A DNA stretch of 64,000 bases from Albifimbria verrucaria (lineage: Eukaryota > Ascomycota > Sordariomycetes > Hypocreales > Stachybotryaceae), in contig JAHREC010000009.1 in NCBI GenBank assembly GCA_020081605.1, forward strand, positions 1,178,001 through 1,242,000, in the 5' to 3' direction. The notes below the pieces were generated by a model that saw only the letters and a program-made list of their open reading frames with translations, ran no database searches and had not been told where the DNA came from. Both the position numbers and the translations under genes were made by a program. This document shows positions 22,601 through 36,562 of the stretch, one piece after another. Positions within the stretch are counted from its first letter, which is position 1. The number at the start of each line of letters is the position of its first letter.

Positions 22601-24501
22601 TCATTTGTCGTCGTCACCATCTTCCTCTTTCTGGACCAGCTTGATCAAGAATCGCCCATCCTTGCTCTTCTGGATCTCGTACTCACCACCCAACACCAAA
22701 TCTTTGGCTACAAGCTCCTGGTTCGTCCAAGACTCTCAATGTCAGAAATACGCTGGATCGTGTCTTCCAGCTGCTTCTCGAAACCGGGCTTGCTGCAAAT
22801 CTCCTGGAATGCCCGGAACATGGGGACGCTGCTAGCTCGAACCTCAGCTTGGCTAGTGATGCTGAAGAGGTTCTGCGCATCCAGTTCTCGAATGAAGTCA
22901 CATCGTGTCATCAACTCCTGTGCTTCGTGAAAGTGGAACGATGGAAGAAGATGGCCAACTTCAGGGTCGTAAGTGGTGCACTCAGGATCAACACCCTTAT
23001 CAACAAGTGCCTTGGCCAGGACCATCGCCGCCGCCTGGAAATATGTCAGTCTCTCGTCCCATTACAGACAGGATGCGCTCATCTACTTACCGCCCATTTT
23101 TGTTGATTCATCACGTCGTCGTCCATATCTGAGCCCAGGATCCAGCACTGGTTGAGGAACCACCTCTTCTCAATCTCTTTGATCTTCTCACAAGCCTCTA
23201 TCATGTTGGCACTCTTGGCAACCCTGTTGAGGAAGCTGAGCCGGCCGCCTACGCGTTGATAAACTTCCTCAATCTGCTCTTCAGTGAGATTTTCTTTCAT
23301 GTATCGTGACCGGTATTTCCGCAAAGCTCTGTAGGCTTGTTCCTTGGGCAAATCGGTGACCGGAATGACCTCCATGCGCGTGGCCAACAGCTTCAAGCGC
23401 TCATACACCCAATAGTCGTCAGAGTTGAAGACCATGGTGACGATGTTCGCCGCCGCCCATTGCTCTGCCTTCTGTTGGAAAAGCTCAATCAAGTCCCGTC
23501 CATCCTCGTCGTTGCGAAGGAGATGCAGCTGGTTGACAATGACGACGAGCGGTCTGCCCTTTGTTTGTCGCTGTTTGATGGCCACTTTTTCCAGCTTGTT
23601 TAGGGCACGCTCAATGTCGAGGATAGCAGTAGACTCTCGCGGTCCCTTTTCGCTGAAGTATCCACCAATATAATCCTCGTGGTACTCATAATCCAGTGCT
23701 TTACCCAGGCGACTCCTCATGATTTCGACATCGGCGTGAGCCTCGAACATTGCCACGCCCTCGGCATGGATCAGGCGCATAGCCTCTAGGAGTAAGCTGC
23801 TCTTGCCAGAGCCCTTCTCGCCGATGAGCAGAAAATAATGGCCGACCTCCTTGCCAGCTACAATCTTGTTGATAAGCTCCTGCTCAGGTCTCCGCACCCA
23901 ATGCTCATCCGCGACTTTGTGCGCATGAGGCACATCCTTGCCAATGGCCGCGAGATCAAGTACAGGGTCACCAGGTTCAAATGCATTAGTCAGTTTCTGA
24001 AGGACAAGAATTTTGTAGCTCTTGTGATACATGTAGGCGGCGGCAGCGAAGCCGATACCGAGAACGACAATGGAGGCAAGGGTCGTAGCAGCCGACTCCA
24101 GCATCTTGACTCCCAAAGATGGCTCTTTTGCTTGAGACTCATGGAATCGACTGTTTGGTTGTTCTGAAGAATCTCAATTAGTCCGGGGTCCGCATCAGGG
24201 GTTGCTAAAGTGTTGCTTTTTGGCCGCAAGGCTTAAGCATGACTGTCACTTGACAAGATGACAATTCTAACATATTGCGTATTCCAAAACAAGAAATCAT
24301 GCACACAGAATGTACAATACAAACAAAACCCAACAAGAACGGAGTAATACGTACCACTTCTTTTGAAGCTTTGGGTAGTAAAGTTGCGTGGAACCGTAAC
24401 CCTGCGTGGAGCAGCGTTGAGAAACGGCATCTCGGCGATGGTGTGCTGGGTCGTGCCAATTGACGCGCCAGGCGCGTGGCGAACCTCGAGTTCATGCTCA
24501 T
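22601..24501 (-). CDS. Membrane-anchored P-loop ATPase, probably mitochondrial
   Basis: The N-terminus MSMNSRFATRLARQLARPST followed by RFSTLLHAGLRFHATLLPK is an arginine-rich mitochondrial presequence. One membrane helix follows (TTLASIVVLGIGFAAAAYMY), then Walker A IGEKGSGKSS, a Walker B-like strand LVVIVNQLHLL and a helical C-domain (AYRALRKYRSRYM). The fold looks like an AAA+/Orc1-like ATPase facing one mitochondrial compartment; I do not recognise a named orthologue. An intron at 23035-23090 is clear. The first intron (donor GTACGT near 24351) is less certain because the 5' frames do not join without a missing base. Other one-base deletions are in CCC (GGG on the coding strand) near 24113-24115 and CC 22727-22728. 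Restoring the latter gives ELVAKDLVLGG and a charged tail ending at 22601. Confidence 0.78.
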
Positions 24502-25436
24502 ACTGAAGACCGCGTCAACCAGCACGACTTGTCATTTCGAGGTGAAGTTGCAAACACGTAGGCCAAGCTTGTGCAACGTGCTGAGAGGCAGCCAGGAGGA
24601 CGGATGATTTAAGTGCCCACTCCCACTCCCCTGGCCCTAATGGAAACAAGCTCTCTAGGACGATTGGACCAAGCTTTTCGTGGTAAGGGCCTGGATCCAT
24701 AACGTGGCTCAGTTGATGCAGGTGGAAATTTGGCGCATCCCTCCCTGGTCACTCATTCGCCATGCCCCTGTTGCTTGTTTTGCCCAATGAACCAGTTGGC
24801 TGAACCTGGAAGAAGCTTATTATGGCAGCAATTGGAAAGCGTGTTTTGTCAAAAAAGGAGCGGAAAACATGACATTTAGACGATGACCTGAAACAAAGTC
24901 ATTCTTTGTCGTGCCGCTCAGCAGCATGTTGGTGTCACGTGAGAGATACAAGTAAACAAGTATCCTGTCTCTGTCTCTGCCTGCCTCTGCCTGTCTTTGC
25001 CTGTCTTTGCCTGCCCTTGGCAACCTTTTCTTTACCATTTACAGACTGTCTCACGACATCAATCACAGACGCTGAGGCCAGTAATCAGCAACACCCCATC
25101 GTCGTATCCTGATTCGAGGTTAGCATTCGATCCCTGCTGGGGCAAGCAAGCTGAGCTTACCCACTATGAGCGCTCCTCTGCATGGGCAATTGTGCCCAGT
25201 TGGTCATCTCTTCCGGCCGCAATGGCACAGCTTCAATGCACCGGCAGTTGTCCGCAACTGCACTGCTTGCGAGGGCAAAACAACAAAGGAATACGTAAGC
25301 CGTGAACCTGTAGCATGTGATCTTCGTCCCTAGTCAGCTCCGTTCTTGCTTGCCGCTCGACAACCCTCCGATCGAGCGAGTGCCTTTGCTCCTCCAACAA
25401 CATCAACCTTGCTCTTTCTCCCAGACCAGCTTGAGA
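24502..25436. promoter_or_regulatory. Divergent promoter region
   Basis: Shared upstream region of the ATPase (minus) and the large unknown gene (plus). It carries a degenerate CTGCCT/CTGTCTTTGC tandem repeat at about 24966-25017. No other gene is visible. Confidence 0.45.
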
Positions 25437-28400
25437 ATGCCGGTATATGCGCCTGAGATCGAGCGATGGTGGCTCTCCAGCGGCGCCGATGCCTTTGACC
25501 AGCTGTTTGACGTTCCCTCGTTCGGCAAGAAAGCCCGGGAGTGTGGTTTCGCTCAAGCTGCGCATCACAGACTTCGCGTAGTAGACAATGACAGTGCTCT
25601 GCAAGCCAAGTTTCGCTCTTCGCTTCCGGAAATCCGCTCAAGTGAGCCCTTCAACTATGCTGCCAACCCTCGGAGAAATCTGGCACTTGCCTCGCTTCAC
25701 GTGTTCAAACATCCAGATGATGGCGGACTCGACTACTCTTTGGCAATGCAAGGCATGGGCCTCCTTGACGCTGCTGAGGTTCATAGGCTACGAATCTTCT
25801 CCCACACCAAGACGACCCTAGAGAAGTATCCAGTCGCAGAAAATTATCTCCCTATTCTAGAGGAACTACATCGCACAGCATCTCTCCATTATGGCCAGTG
25901 TCATATGGGGTTTCGTGCATGCGTAAGTCCTCTCGCATCTTCATACTTGCCTCTCTCGACACGTTGCTAAAAGAGAACTCAGGCGCTGTCTCGAAGACTG
26001 TTTCGAGTTGCCGGTGCTTCTTCAAAGGCAAAGGTTGAAACTATGGCTTGTCTCAACGCTCTGTTTCCTCCAAACGAGATAGTCGATGGTCCAGACGACA
26101 TCGATCCTGTACCATGCTCTTCTCATCTACGTGATAGCATCAGATTCTCCGTCTATGAGCATTTACTAAGCGCAGATGCCTTTTCCCAAGAGAAGCAAAA
26201 GGCACTAGAGATGAAGCTATTCTGTTGGTGCGATATCCCTGGATACCCTCAGGCGTAGAACGCCCTGAAATGCTATTCGGAAGAATCGAAGAAACTGGAG
26301 AATATCTGTCTCGAGGCTCTGCATGCTCTGGAGTGTTTGATGGAAAGTTTACAACAGAGCATCTCATCAGCAGATTCTTCACGCATCACCTCTTCTGACG
26401 AGATCAAAAGTCCAGCCATGACGACGGCATCAGCCAACTCTGAACTCAACAGCCCATATGACAGTAGCATGGATGCTTCATTTGGCTCCAGACTATCTGC
26501 ATCTTCGATCTATAGACATTCATTGGTGCCTTCTATACCCACCCCTCTTCTTGGAGGGATGCCAGGACGCGAAATATCACCAGCGAGTATCGACCTATCC
26601 AGGATGGCCGGTGATTTTGATGAGCCACCAGTTCCTGCCTATCCGGCCGATCTATCAATGACAGAATTCTCTCAACATCCTTTGGCACGAAACCTCGATA
26701 TTCCTCCCATCGAGAAAGCCAGCTTGGGCCTCCTTTTGCCTAAAGAGTTACCGCCTCGAAGCTTCTAGTACGACTTCGATAGTGATGACGATAGCGATGG
26801 TAACGAAGTGCCGAAGAAACAAAACAAGAAGACGCCAGGAAGAAGCTTCGGGGTCGGAAGCGACATGGCAGTGGCAAGGCAACTGTTCCTCCCGTTCCAT
26901 CGTTGCCGCCAATTCCAGAGATTTTTAGTTCGACGTTGACACCAAAAGTTCTTGGAAAGTTGGTGCAAAAGATGCGCTCTCGTTCAGATGGTACTGCGTC
27001 CAAAGATAAGTCAACCAAATCATTACAGTCAGAGGGCGATTCTTTCACTGGAGCTCAAGATCCTTCTACAAGACCAAAGCCACTATTGAAATCCAAAATC
27101 TCAAATCCAAAGATTCAATTGTCCTTTACCTCAGTCGCACCGCAGAGCTCGACTCCTACAGATTCTCAGGTGATAGCCAACGATGAGACGCCTCAGGATC
27201 CTAGGTCCCATCTGTCAACTCTCTCAGATATCTCGACTGCTTCATCGCCCATATACGGCCCCGCTACCGCTGTTTATCGCTTGGCCAAACCACGTCTTTC
27301 ACCGATGGAATATATGAGACTTTATTTTATCGAGAGCGCTCATTCAGCGCGAGCGAAGCGGCCATGTGAGCTTCCAAAGCCCACAATGACATGGCACTGG
27401 GCAAGTCGATGGGAGAAATTCCTCATCATTCCACATATCCCTCCATCTATCAAGCAAAAACTTCTACGCAACAGCCCTCAAGGCGAGGATCAGTCTAGCT
27501 GTGTCAAAGACTCCCATCCGTTCAAACTCGTAACTGAATCGAAGACCCCATTTCCACAGCAGGCATTGTCCTCTGTCTGCCCACGCCTGTCGTTGAATCT
27601 AGGATTGATGGCGCCTAGTCTCCTTCCATCTCTCGATGAAATCTCAATTTCGGAAAGGAGTACGTGTAACAAAGCCAATGAGGGCCATGTGGTGGTGAGC
27701 AATCACTTCCCTCGATTGGACATGAGCAACCAAGTCACAACATCGAACGGCCGAATCGAACTTTTCCATCCTTCAATCTTGAAAATGAATTCACAGTTTC
27801 GTAATAGAAAGGAGACGATATGTCAAAAGAGTTGGAGTCTGAACATCACCACATTCTCAAGATTGGGCCACCACAAAACCCAACTTCTCAAGGCAGCGAG
27901 ACGGCTTCCTACAAGAATCTACTGGTTGAACCTCAGCTTTCAAAGAATTTTAAAGTCGTTCGGTCTCCTGCAAGTCTAGAAGTACATCAAGAAGCTATTC
28001 TGTCGGGAGCATCTGCCTTTTCTAGCCCAGTGGGTGACGACCTTATGGAGACATCTTCTATTTACTCGCACGGTAGTGTCGACAACCATCTATCTACTGA
28101 AGGTAATAAAGGCACAGACACTTGCTCCCAGAGCACTGGTCGTTCGTCTATCTTTGAGCACAAAGAAACAACTGATGGACTCATTCCAAACAATGGACGT
28201 ACGCCAGTTCGGTTTCGTGTTGCAGCCAACTACAGCCCAGCTTCGCTCACCTTATTGTCAGAAGCTACTTCCCATTTCAATCTCCCCTGGCCGGAAACCC
28301 GAGCCCTACAAGCATGGCGATTGATCATCAAATCCCAGGTAATTTATTGAAGACATCGTCTACATGGACTACGCCGAGGAAAGACGATACATTCCGGGAT

Positions 28401-29918
28401 CTGCAGCCAGCGCCTCTGAGGCTAGCGAGGAAACCCTCACGTCTTGAATACTCAGCTATCAACCCTCCAGTACACGGCTCTGGGGCCACTGCTCTGCCAA
28501 GTCCTACATCGAAGCATATTGAACGATGGGGCAGAAGTCCCGGGTTGAGGAATCCCTTGACGCACTGATTACAAAGCTCGATAGAAGCATGACTGTGGAC
28601 TCACTGGGAACCATAGCTTCTGGCGATGCTTTGTTGGCAGACGATCCAATTTTCTCCCATGGTATATTCGAAGCGTCAGGATTCACTCCAAAGCGTCGCA
28701 AGTCACCTGAGATACTATCTATAAGGCCCGATTCCCTACATTGCCACCATTCCTCAGATCCTCTCTGGATTGCATTGAGGCCATTGAGGAACCGCCTCCT
28801 CCATCATTCAAACTCCCAAAGAGAGCTCAGCTGAGCGAGCATGTCACAGGTGTCGAACAGAGTTTGACTTCTGCAGATGAGACAGCCACGACCTATCCCG
28901 CACCAGTAAAAGTCGCCAGCCCTCCACAAGGAGCCTCGCCAACTCAACACGGGACCAACAGCCACATGCCTTTTCTAGATACTTCAACTTCCAGCACAAG
29001 TCTTTTCGCACTCGACGGAGAGAAGAAAAAGCACGCCGTGACAGTCCTATCAAACTTAAGTCCCCGTAACACAATTTCAGCTTTCAGCTCAACGACTGGA
29101 CATGGCCAGGCTGCTAGAGTCGCTGGTGTCTCAGAAACGCCTCCGTCTGCAGAACATCAACCTCGACACAAGCCCATCTCTGTTGAGGCGTACAAGTTTG
29201 CCACACAAAGATTTGACCCCGCGGGCCTGCAACTTTGCTCGCAACATAGTTCCCGCTTCGCACCAGGGCAAGACTCGAGGAGGTAATCGTGAGGTCAGTG
29301 ATATGGCACCCACCCGCACAACATCGTTAGCATTCGGCAACTTGTTCCGCAAGCGGACTCGCTCGGAGCATAGATCAGGTTCTCAAGGAACACCGACCAC
29401 GCCTCAAGTTCACTGGAGACCATTCGATGATGAAAAGGGACTTAGCAAGTCTTCTTGGGCTAGGGACGGACTAGACAGAGTCATTGACGGGAATCAGAAA
29501 GGCGTAAAGAGCCGCTCCAATAGCAGCAGCCAGAGTACTTCGCAGAAGGCCAAGTTCGGCGAAGATTACCGCTCAGAGTCAGACATGCACGAAAGCACGT
29601 CAAAACGAACTGCAAAGCTACGCAAAAGGTCAGCGTCGACATCCTACTTGGCCGTCGTCTCACCCTCAACAGCAGTCCCTCGCCTCCCCTCTACCACCAC
29701 TCCCAGCTAAGCACAGCTGGGAGCAGGCATACCCTACACAGCCGAGGGAAACCGAGGAAAACAAGTTCAAGACCAAGAAACCCAAAGGTCTCAAAGTCGA
29801 GACGAGAAAGCTTCGCAAGGACAACCGAGACGGCTCACGCTCTTCGCGCGTCTCAAGCGGCGGAAGCAGCCGCACTGGTCTCCTCCGGGCTGCTTCCCGC
29901 GAGGAGGACAGCTCATAG
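25437..29918 (+). CDS. Large unrecognised protein, about 1470 residues, frame-interrupted
   Basis: Starts MPVYAPEIERWWLSSGADAF; an intron at 25923-25982 (GTAAGT..CAG) joins FRAC to ALSRRLFRVAG. The first 300 residues look globular and mostly helical (QNALKCYSEESKKLENI-like helices). The rest is Ser/Pro-rich and probably disordered, ending in a basic tail (KFKTKKPKGLKVETRKLRK) and stop TAG 29916-29918. I recognise no domain. Frames must be joined at about 26838, 27811, 28298, 28542 and 28734, each by one missing base in a G or C run. Two further changes near 29220-29280 and 29655 are less clear. Two in-frame TAG codons (26256-26258, 26766-26768) interrupt an otherwise sensible frame. A long disordered scaffold or regulator is plausible, but function is unknown. 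Residue composition is alike on both sides of each break, which supports a single gene. Confidence 0.68.
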
Positions 29919-32900
29919 GACTTTGGAATGGCCAAGAAAAAGGGATGTTACATTGAGGCTGGCTGAACATGCACGAGTTACGGCAAGCATAGAGTAGCAG
30001 ATGCGTGAGTAGTGTACGCAGGACACAGTCTGTCAACGTAACATGTCTGAGTCCTCGAATCATTGCCTTTCTGTCATAACAGCAACCCTTCTGTTATGGA
30101 GTCTTATCGGAAGAAACAAAGGTCCCGGCAACCAGAAAGCAGGGATTTGCAAAGCAATGATGTCTTAAACACGTATGACAGAAGCCTAAGAATACATGAG
30201 TCTATTCCCGTTCCAAATAAATATATAATTAAACTTGAATACTTACCAGTGATGTAAATGTGGTCTGGTAGTGACCCTTTCAACTTACCGCCTGCTGTTG
30301 TAATATATCCCTAGGCATGTTTCATGCCGTTTTGAGCCACAAGTGCCACCCGGTCTCCGAGATCTCACATCCACATGCATACCATTGCCGTGGATTCGGG
30401 CCTACCTGTCGACACAAAGAAACAGTAACCCAATGTAAGGGATCAAGCCAACTCACGTTTCCCCACCCTTCGCATTCTCCGCCCAACATGAGACCGCGCG
30501 ACACCGGGTTCGGCAACTGGGCCAGAGACCGGACACCCATGACGAGAAACAAAGATGCAACTCCGCAACCTTCCCACTTGCTCGGGCCGCTTCAAGCTGC
30601 AGACCTGACTCGCACCCCGTGTCTCGGTTACATCGCAATGGCGGAATCACCAATGGAAGCATCTGCGGCTACACCTACTCGCACAAGGGTAGCGATATGG
30701 CCAGGTCTCACTCATTTCTACCAAGACAATCGTTTCATCAACAAACCGATAGCCAAATGCCAATGCCGCACGCACCTGTACAAGGGAGAAAAGATCGGTG
30801 GCACACACCCTCCATTACAAGCACAGCCGGCTCTGACGTCCAGGGTGCTGATAGCACGAGCCTCATGTGTTCTGGGCAGGCAAGGAAAAGCAAAAATGCG
30901 CAGAGAGGGGAAACCGATGAGGAAAAAGGAATCCCGCCCTCCATCAACCAGAGTGCCGGTTTTCATTGCACTGCTTTTGGGTTGGGATCTTCATGGACGC
31001 CCTCTGGTCCCAATTAGACGTGCAGACCAATCGCGGACGATGTTCCGGACCATCCCCTCATCTCCCAGGGTTCAATATGCTTCTATTGGCGTCGAAGTCT
31101 GAAACCCGGTGAGAAGATAGCTCCAAGCCATCAAAGGCGGATGTGTTGCGGCTGCACGCTTCCCGATCCGTAGCATTCCTGCCCATCGGCAAGACGATGT
31201 GTAAGATTACATTCAGATTGGAGCAGGAACTGATCCTCTGCATCTTAGACGGGAAATCGAATCGTCGCTTGCATGCAAGATCGTAGTGGATCGCTTGATC
31301 AGTCACCATCAAGCCCACAAATGCCCGACTCTGACGAGAAAATGACGATGGTAGTTTGAATATGCATATTGGATGCAAAACGCCGAGATTAGGAGATTGG
31401 ACCCCTGACGGTGTGGCAATGTATCTGCCGGGTACTTTGCGCGATACAGGTCCCGGGGTTGAGTCGCATCGCTCGTGTAAGATCCTGCGTGTCTGGCGAT
31501 TTGTGGGGTTGGTGTAGCTCAAAACAACGCCCGTGTTGCGTCCAGATGTCCCGTGCCTGCTCCTGGGGTGCCACCATGCTTCGATCTACTGCTTCAAATC
31601 TCAACATGAGTGAAATGCCTCGCTGAGATTGGTGTATTGGCCCTCCTTGCGCAGGGTTGCCTGGTCAGATCCAGCAGCTACCGAGGCACTCGCTGCACCT
31701 AGTCCCAGCGTACACCATCACAGGCAAACGTAGCGGTGAGGTAATGAAATCGCATTCTTGAAATTTCTGTATCTCATCTGCCATGTTCTGAAGCTTTGTT
31801 ATTGGCGGGCTGCGGAACGCTTGCGAATAGTTGTCGTCATCGACCCTTGCGATCTAGGGTCCGTTTGGCCCATCGGGTCCCATCTGACCGAAAGTGCTTA
31901 TGGAACAGCCCCAAATAGGATATCACAAGGCTGGCTTGACCGCATGTTTCTGGTTTTGGTCGTGTTAGTACCCAACCGTAGCCTGATCGTTGTACGAGAA
32001 GGCAGCGGTAAGGCGCCAATCACATCTTTTGATACCCCGATCCAAAGTTTAGGAGGCTGCTCTAATGCTTAGTGCGTGATCTGGTTCGTAGCTAGCCACC
32101 AGGCGCAGGGCCACCGAATAACCTATCGTATCTGGTGTGCCACTATAAAGTGGCTTATGGTTAAACTAACAATGTCAGTTGACTTGGGAAGGTGGATGCG
32201 TTGTAGGTTGCATTTGCAAGTCAACTGTAGGCCGTGATAGTGATTTGCAAACATGCATGCGTTGAGAGGCGCTTCATGGCTGCAGGAGATGCATAAGTCG
32301 AGCCCGGAGAGATGGAATCTTTGAGTGGGCCGTGCTGGCCCCTCCCGATCTTTATGCAACTAAGGCCTGTGAGATCCATAAGATGCGCTGCATCTCAGGG
32401 GGTGAGTTGACGCCCATCGATCATTCTCACAGTTACATTGAGGCTCGATCGCAAAATATCTTTTGAGATTGATCAAGACGGCCCATGTACATTGATGCTG
32501 TAACTACGTAACGCAGCCGCAAGCAACATCGAGAGGAAGAAGCAAACTGAGCCTGGCTTGGCCTCAGGGCGGGGGCTTACGGGTTGATGACCATCAAAAC
32601 ATGTGGCTTGCAGCTCCGCCCTCATTTTTCTCCGGCTGTCTCTTCATTCTCCTCGGATGGCGCAGTTCCGGAGCTTACCGCGCGGTCTCGTTGCTCTCAA
32701 AGATGACGGCCTAGGAAAAGGTAATATTTCGTCTTACCCGAAGCTCTGGGCAACATCCATGCGGGCACGTGGCACGCGTGACAAAGTACGCAAATTGACC
32801 ATACTTGTCTATTGACAGATATTGAGCAGCTTGTCCGATCTGGGTAGAGGAGTGCAATGAACCCGGTGGTCCCTAGACAGATCTAACCGCATTCTGCAAG

Positions 32901-35900
32901 TAGTGTCCTGTAGAGAGACCCAGATGCAGCTAGTGGAACGCAGCCCCGACGACCAACAGTGCGTGTGTTGATGTCGGAGGCGTTCAGCTGAAGTGAACTG
33001 TAGCAAATGTGTTGATGGCTGGTCACGAAAAGCTAGCTTCGCAAAGGGATGCTCCGGCGGTGGTGACAGGGGTGAGCAGTGTTTGGATCTCGATCCTGCC
33101 AATTATGTGGTTGGTTTAAACTGAAAGAATCTATGGCGATTACCAAACCCGGGTCTTACGTGCAGACCTAAGACGGCCTTGAGTTCAAGAATGGGCGCAC
33201 CTTTATCACTGGCATGGACCCCTCGTGCTTTTCGTATGTGTCAAGGCAACCCTCACGATCGCTCCACCAGCCTATGATCTGTCGAGACTGTGTGCATGAA
33301 GTTGTCGTGGGCTACGCTCGTGATTGGCAGCCGAGGACAAAGTAGCTACAGGTACCGTCCATGTCAGCTTTCCCACTCCGTCATGCATGCATTGGCGAAG
33401 TATGTTAGCTATAGGATTCATGGCCGTTTTGGTATTTTCATGACCGTTACGAATGTGTTGCCTTCATATCACGCAAGTTGGATCAGATCAACATGCATGA
33501 AATGCCCGACGTTCAAACCAAAGCAGTGTCGATCTCAACCAACGAGGGAGAGTGATGGTCTGTGTTATGTGAGGTGGCTGGCATGATACTTGGCCAATAG
33601 TAAGGCGTGCCGATCGTCTATCCTGGTCCCAGTTTATTGGGAATTGAAGAGCAGATATTTCGGCCGAGTGCTCTGGTTGGCAAAGCTAGTGGTTGAGACA
33701 TTCAACCGCTCTTGAAACTGCTTAGGTCGAACTAACTCTGACTGACAATAAGGTGGGTTGGGCCCCAGTACACTCCGCATTATCGTCAAGCTCCCGCATG
33801 GGGTTTGTTGCACTCCGCTTTCAGAGACATGTCTCAGTTGGGAGTGGGTGACCAGAGCCACCATATTTACCCCAACGGCATCATTGTCGACTTCGGCCCG
33901 TCGACGCTAGCCTTGTTGGCCGCTCGTCGTAACGATTCAGGTGTGTGTGTGTGTGTGTGCGTACAGTGCCTCTATGTCCAATAATGCAGGAATGATGGGA
34001 AATACGGGTCGGTCGAGCCTGATGGGAGGGATTGGTTATGCAGACGGCTGGTAGGCTCCTCCCCGGCTCGTCTCACGATAGTGCACTTGGCGGTGCATGA
34101 GGCAAAGGTCTGGAGCTTTGGCGAGGTGGTACCTTCTGAAATGATCCATGCTCGGACCAAAGCGCCCGCAGCCGATGCCAATGCCAGGCAAGCGGCGCAA
34201 CACCAAGGCGAAAATCGAGGTGAATCTTGGTTGAAGCAGTGCTGTAATCGATTCTGGAACCAAACCCACAGGATTTCCGCATCAATTTTACCCTGAACTC
34301 GCAACAGCCAAACGGTTCGGAGCTAAAGAACGGCGCAGGAATGGCTCGGGCGAGTCAGACCCCAAGGCTCCTTGCCTGCACCAAGCAAAGGGATCGCCGG
34401 AACTGCAAGGATAGGCATGCTGGAAAGGATAAATGCCACCAAGATGCAGGTCACCTCCCCAAGAAGCGCTTCCCCTGTCCAATCAGGCTAAAGATGCTCT
34501 CGGTTTGTACAAGCGAGACCGAGCGCCGCCCACGACTGGGGCAGCACCCGCGCCATCTGTCGCCTACAGACGTGGGTAGACGGGAAATAGGTTGCGAAGC
34601 AGCAGGTAAAATGTTTATGATCCAAGGCCGGTGCATGTAACGTCGAGCGCATACGACCAACAGTGATCCTTGTAGAAGCGTGGGGGCACTCGGCATTTCC
34701 ATCATCCCGATGCCAGCCAGGTGGTAACTGTTTCCTTTGAATATGCTTGGTGCGCTTGGCCATTTCCACAGTCTAGTCTCACTACAGGTCGAGTCAGTGA
34801 CAGTCAACCAGAGGACAAGTCAGAAGGAGATTGGGAGGCTTGGGGTGTGAGTCGGGGTGCGAAAGGGCCTGAACGCACCCTAAGCGGTGAGCGTAAGCAC
34901 CGTGGCTACTTGGTCCCAGAGTCTCGAGAGGGCCATGCTTCAGTGCAAGACCACCCTGCTGGTCTCGCCTGGACAAGGGTAGCTTGCGTTGTGCCGTCCT
35001 GTGCTTGCTTCTTATTCATGGCGAAACAGTGGCTGGATGGGTGTGAGGACCCTGTAAAACAGCATGGGCGACTATTCAAGCCGTCGCCGCGTATGGAAGG
35101 CCTGCTTTCATGCAAGGGATTTGTCCTATCGAGGATAAAATTGCCCGCGACCCTTCCGGCTCAACCCCATGGTCAACGGTTCCGCAGGACAGGCGTCATT
35201 CCATCCGAGGGGGATTCCAGAGGAATGGGAGGCTCAGACGCGGCCACCAATCGACATGAGGCGTTGGCTCCACGTTAATTTCTGTCACATATCATCCAGT
35301 TACTGATGAGACACGGTCCCGGGATTCCAGCTCCCAGGTAACACAACCGGGGAGGGCCATGGTCGAAATACTGCTATCGAGGTATCGCTTACATGGTGTT
35401 GTTGATACCTAGTCAGCCATAAGCACCGCGAGTGGACCTAGCAGGCAGGCGGACAGATTTCAAGGAACAAATGCGGTAGACCTTGTATATGCTGGCGAGG
35501 TGCATTCCATTACCATGGGGATTGCACCGCGCGTGAGTGATGATGTTGAGATGAGCTTTGGAAAGCCAGGGAACTTGTGATAGGTACAATACAGGGTACT
35601 TTACACCGTACGAAAGCCTGTCAAAAGTTATGTCCGCACAGTGGGTTGATCCCTGGGACCCTAGAAATCTCCACCAATGTAGTTTCCATCGGCCCGCACC
35701 GCACTGTGCCGTCCTTTTGGAAAGACGCCACAGGCCCAGGTTCCTGAAAGACGGGACGCAAGCGCATAATAAAAATTTAAAAAAAAACGTGGACTACGAA
35801 GTCATCACTATGTACAGGACAAGCTAAGGTGGTTTGAGGAAAGGGTGAGATGAGAAGGAAATTTATCCAAAGCCACTTATTGGTTACGTTATTTTTCGAA

Positions 35901-36220
35901 AACATGGTTTCAATTAATTCGAAGCAACAAATGTATAGGGGACATTGCTAGGTAAGGAGCCTACCTACCTTAGCCTACAGGCGGTTGACCTGCCCATACC
36001 CTGCTGTAATTGCAGCATTTATTTGGAGAAGCCTAATGATACTACCTTAGCACAGTCCCTGTCCTCTGCAGTATTGGTACTATGTTAGGCCATCCAGGGA
36101 GACACTGACTGCTCGTAATGCCTACCTTACCTACCTTATGGCGGCAATAACCAGGAAGGGTACGTGGTCTACTGCCTACTAACCTACCTGTAGGTAACCA
36201 TCTTGCGTCAAGTTACGGTT
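29919..36220. other. Gene-poor region
   Basis: About 6.3 kb without recognisable coding sequence, RNA gene or mobile element. A plus-strand frame at 30317-31102 (261 codons) is the longest; it has no signal peptide, domain or splice evidence. A (GT)n run is at 33941-33959. From 35950 to 36210 short CTACCT/TACCTACCTTA words recur, as often seen upstream of Sordariomycete genes. I see no transposase, reverse transcriptase or terminal repeats. Confidence 0.45.
33941..33959 (+). repeat. (GT)n microsatellite
   Basis: Nine consecutive GT dinucleotides plus one base in the gene-poor region. Confidence 0.9.
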
Positions 36221-36562
36221 GGTCTATGCATGGATTTCTTCCATCCTCCATCCTCAATGAGTCGCTTGTTTGCTGTCCTTCGAGTTGGATGCAGATCAAC
36301 CACAGAAGCAGCCTGCAAAGGGCCCATGACATGTCAGGATGCACCCTTTTTCCCTCTTACCCTTGGACACTAACATTGACTTGGTCTAGGTCGGCCGCTG
36401 CTACCCATAACACCGGCACGAATTGGTTCCTCCCGATTGCCAGACCCCGGCTTGCTGATCGCCAGCAGGTCGCATTTGCGATGGGACTTTGCAGCCAGAA
36501 ACCCCGCTATCCCCATGGCATTTGCCTGTGGTGCCGAGCCGTGCCATGTCATGTCAACTCGC

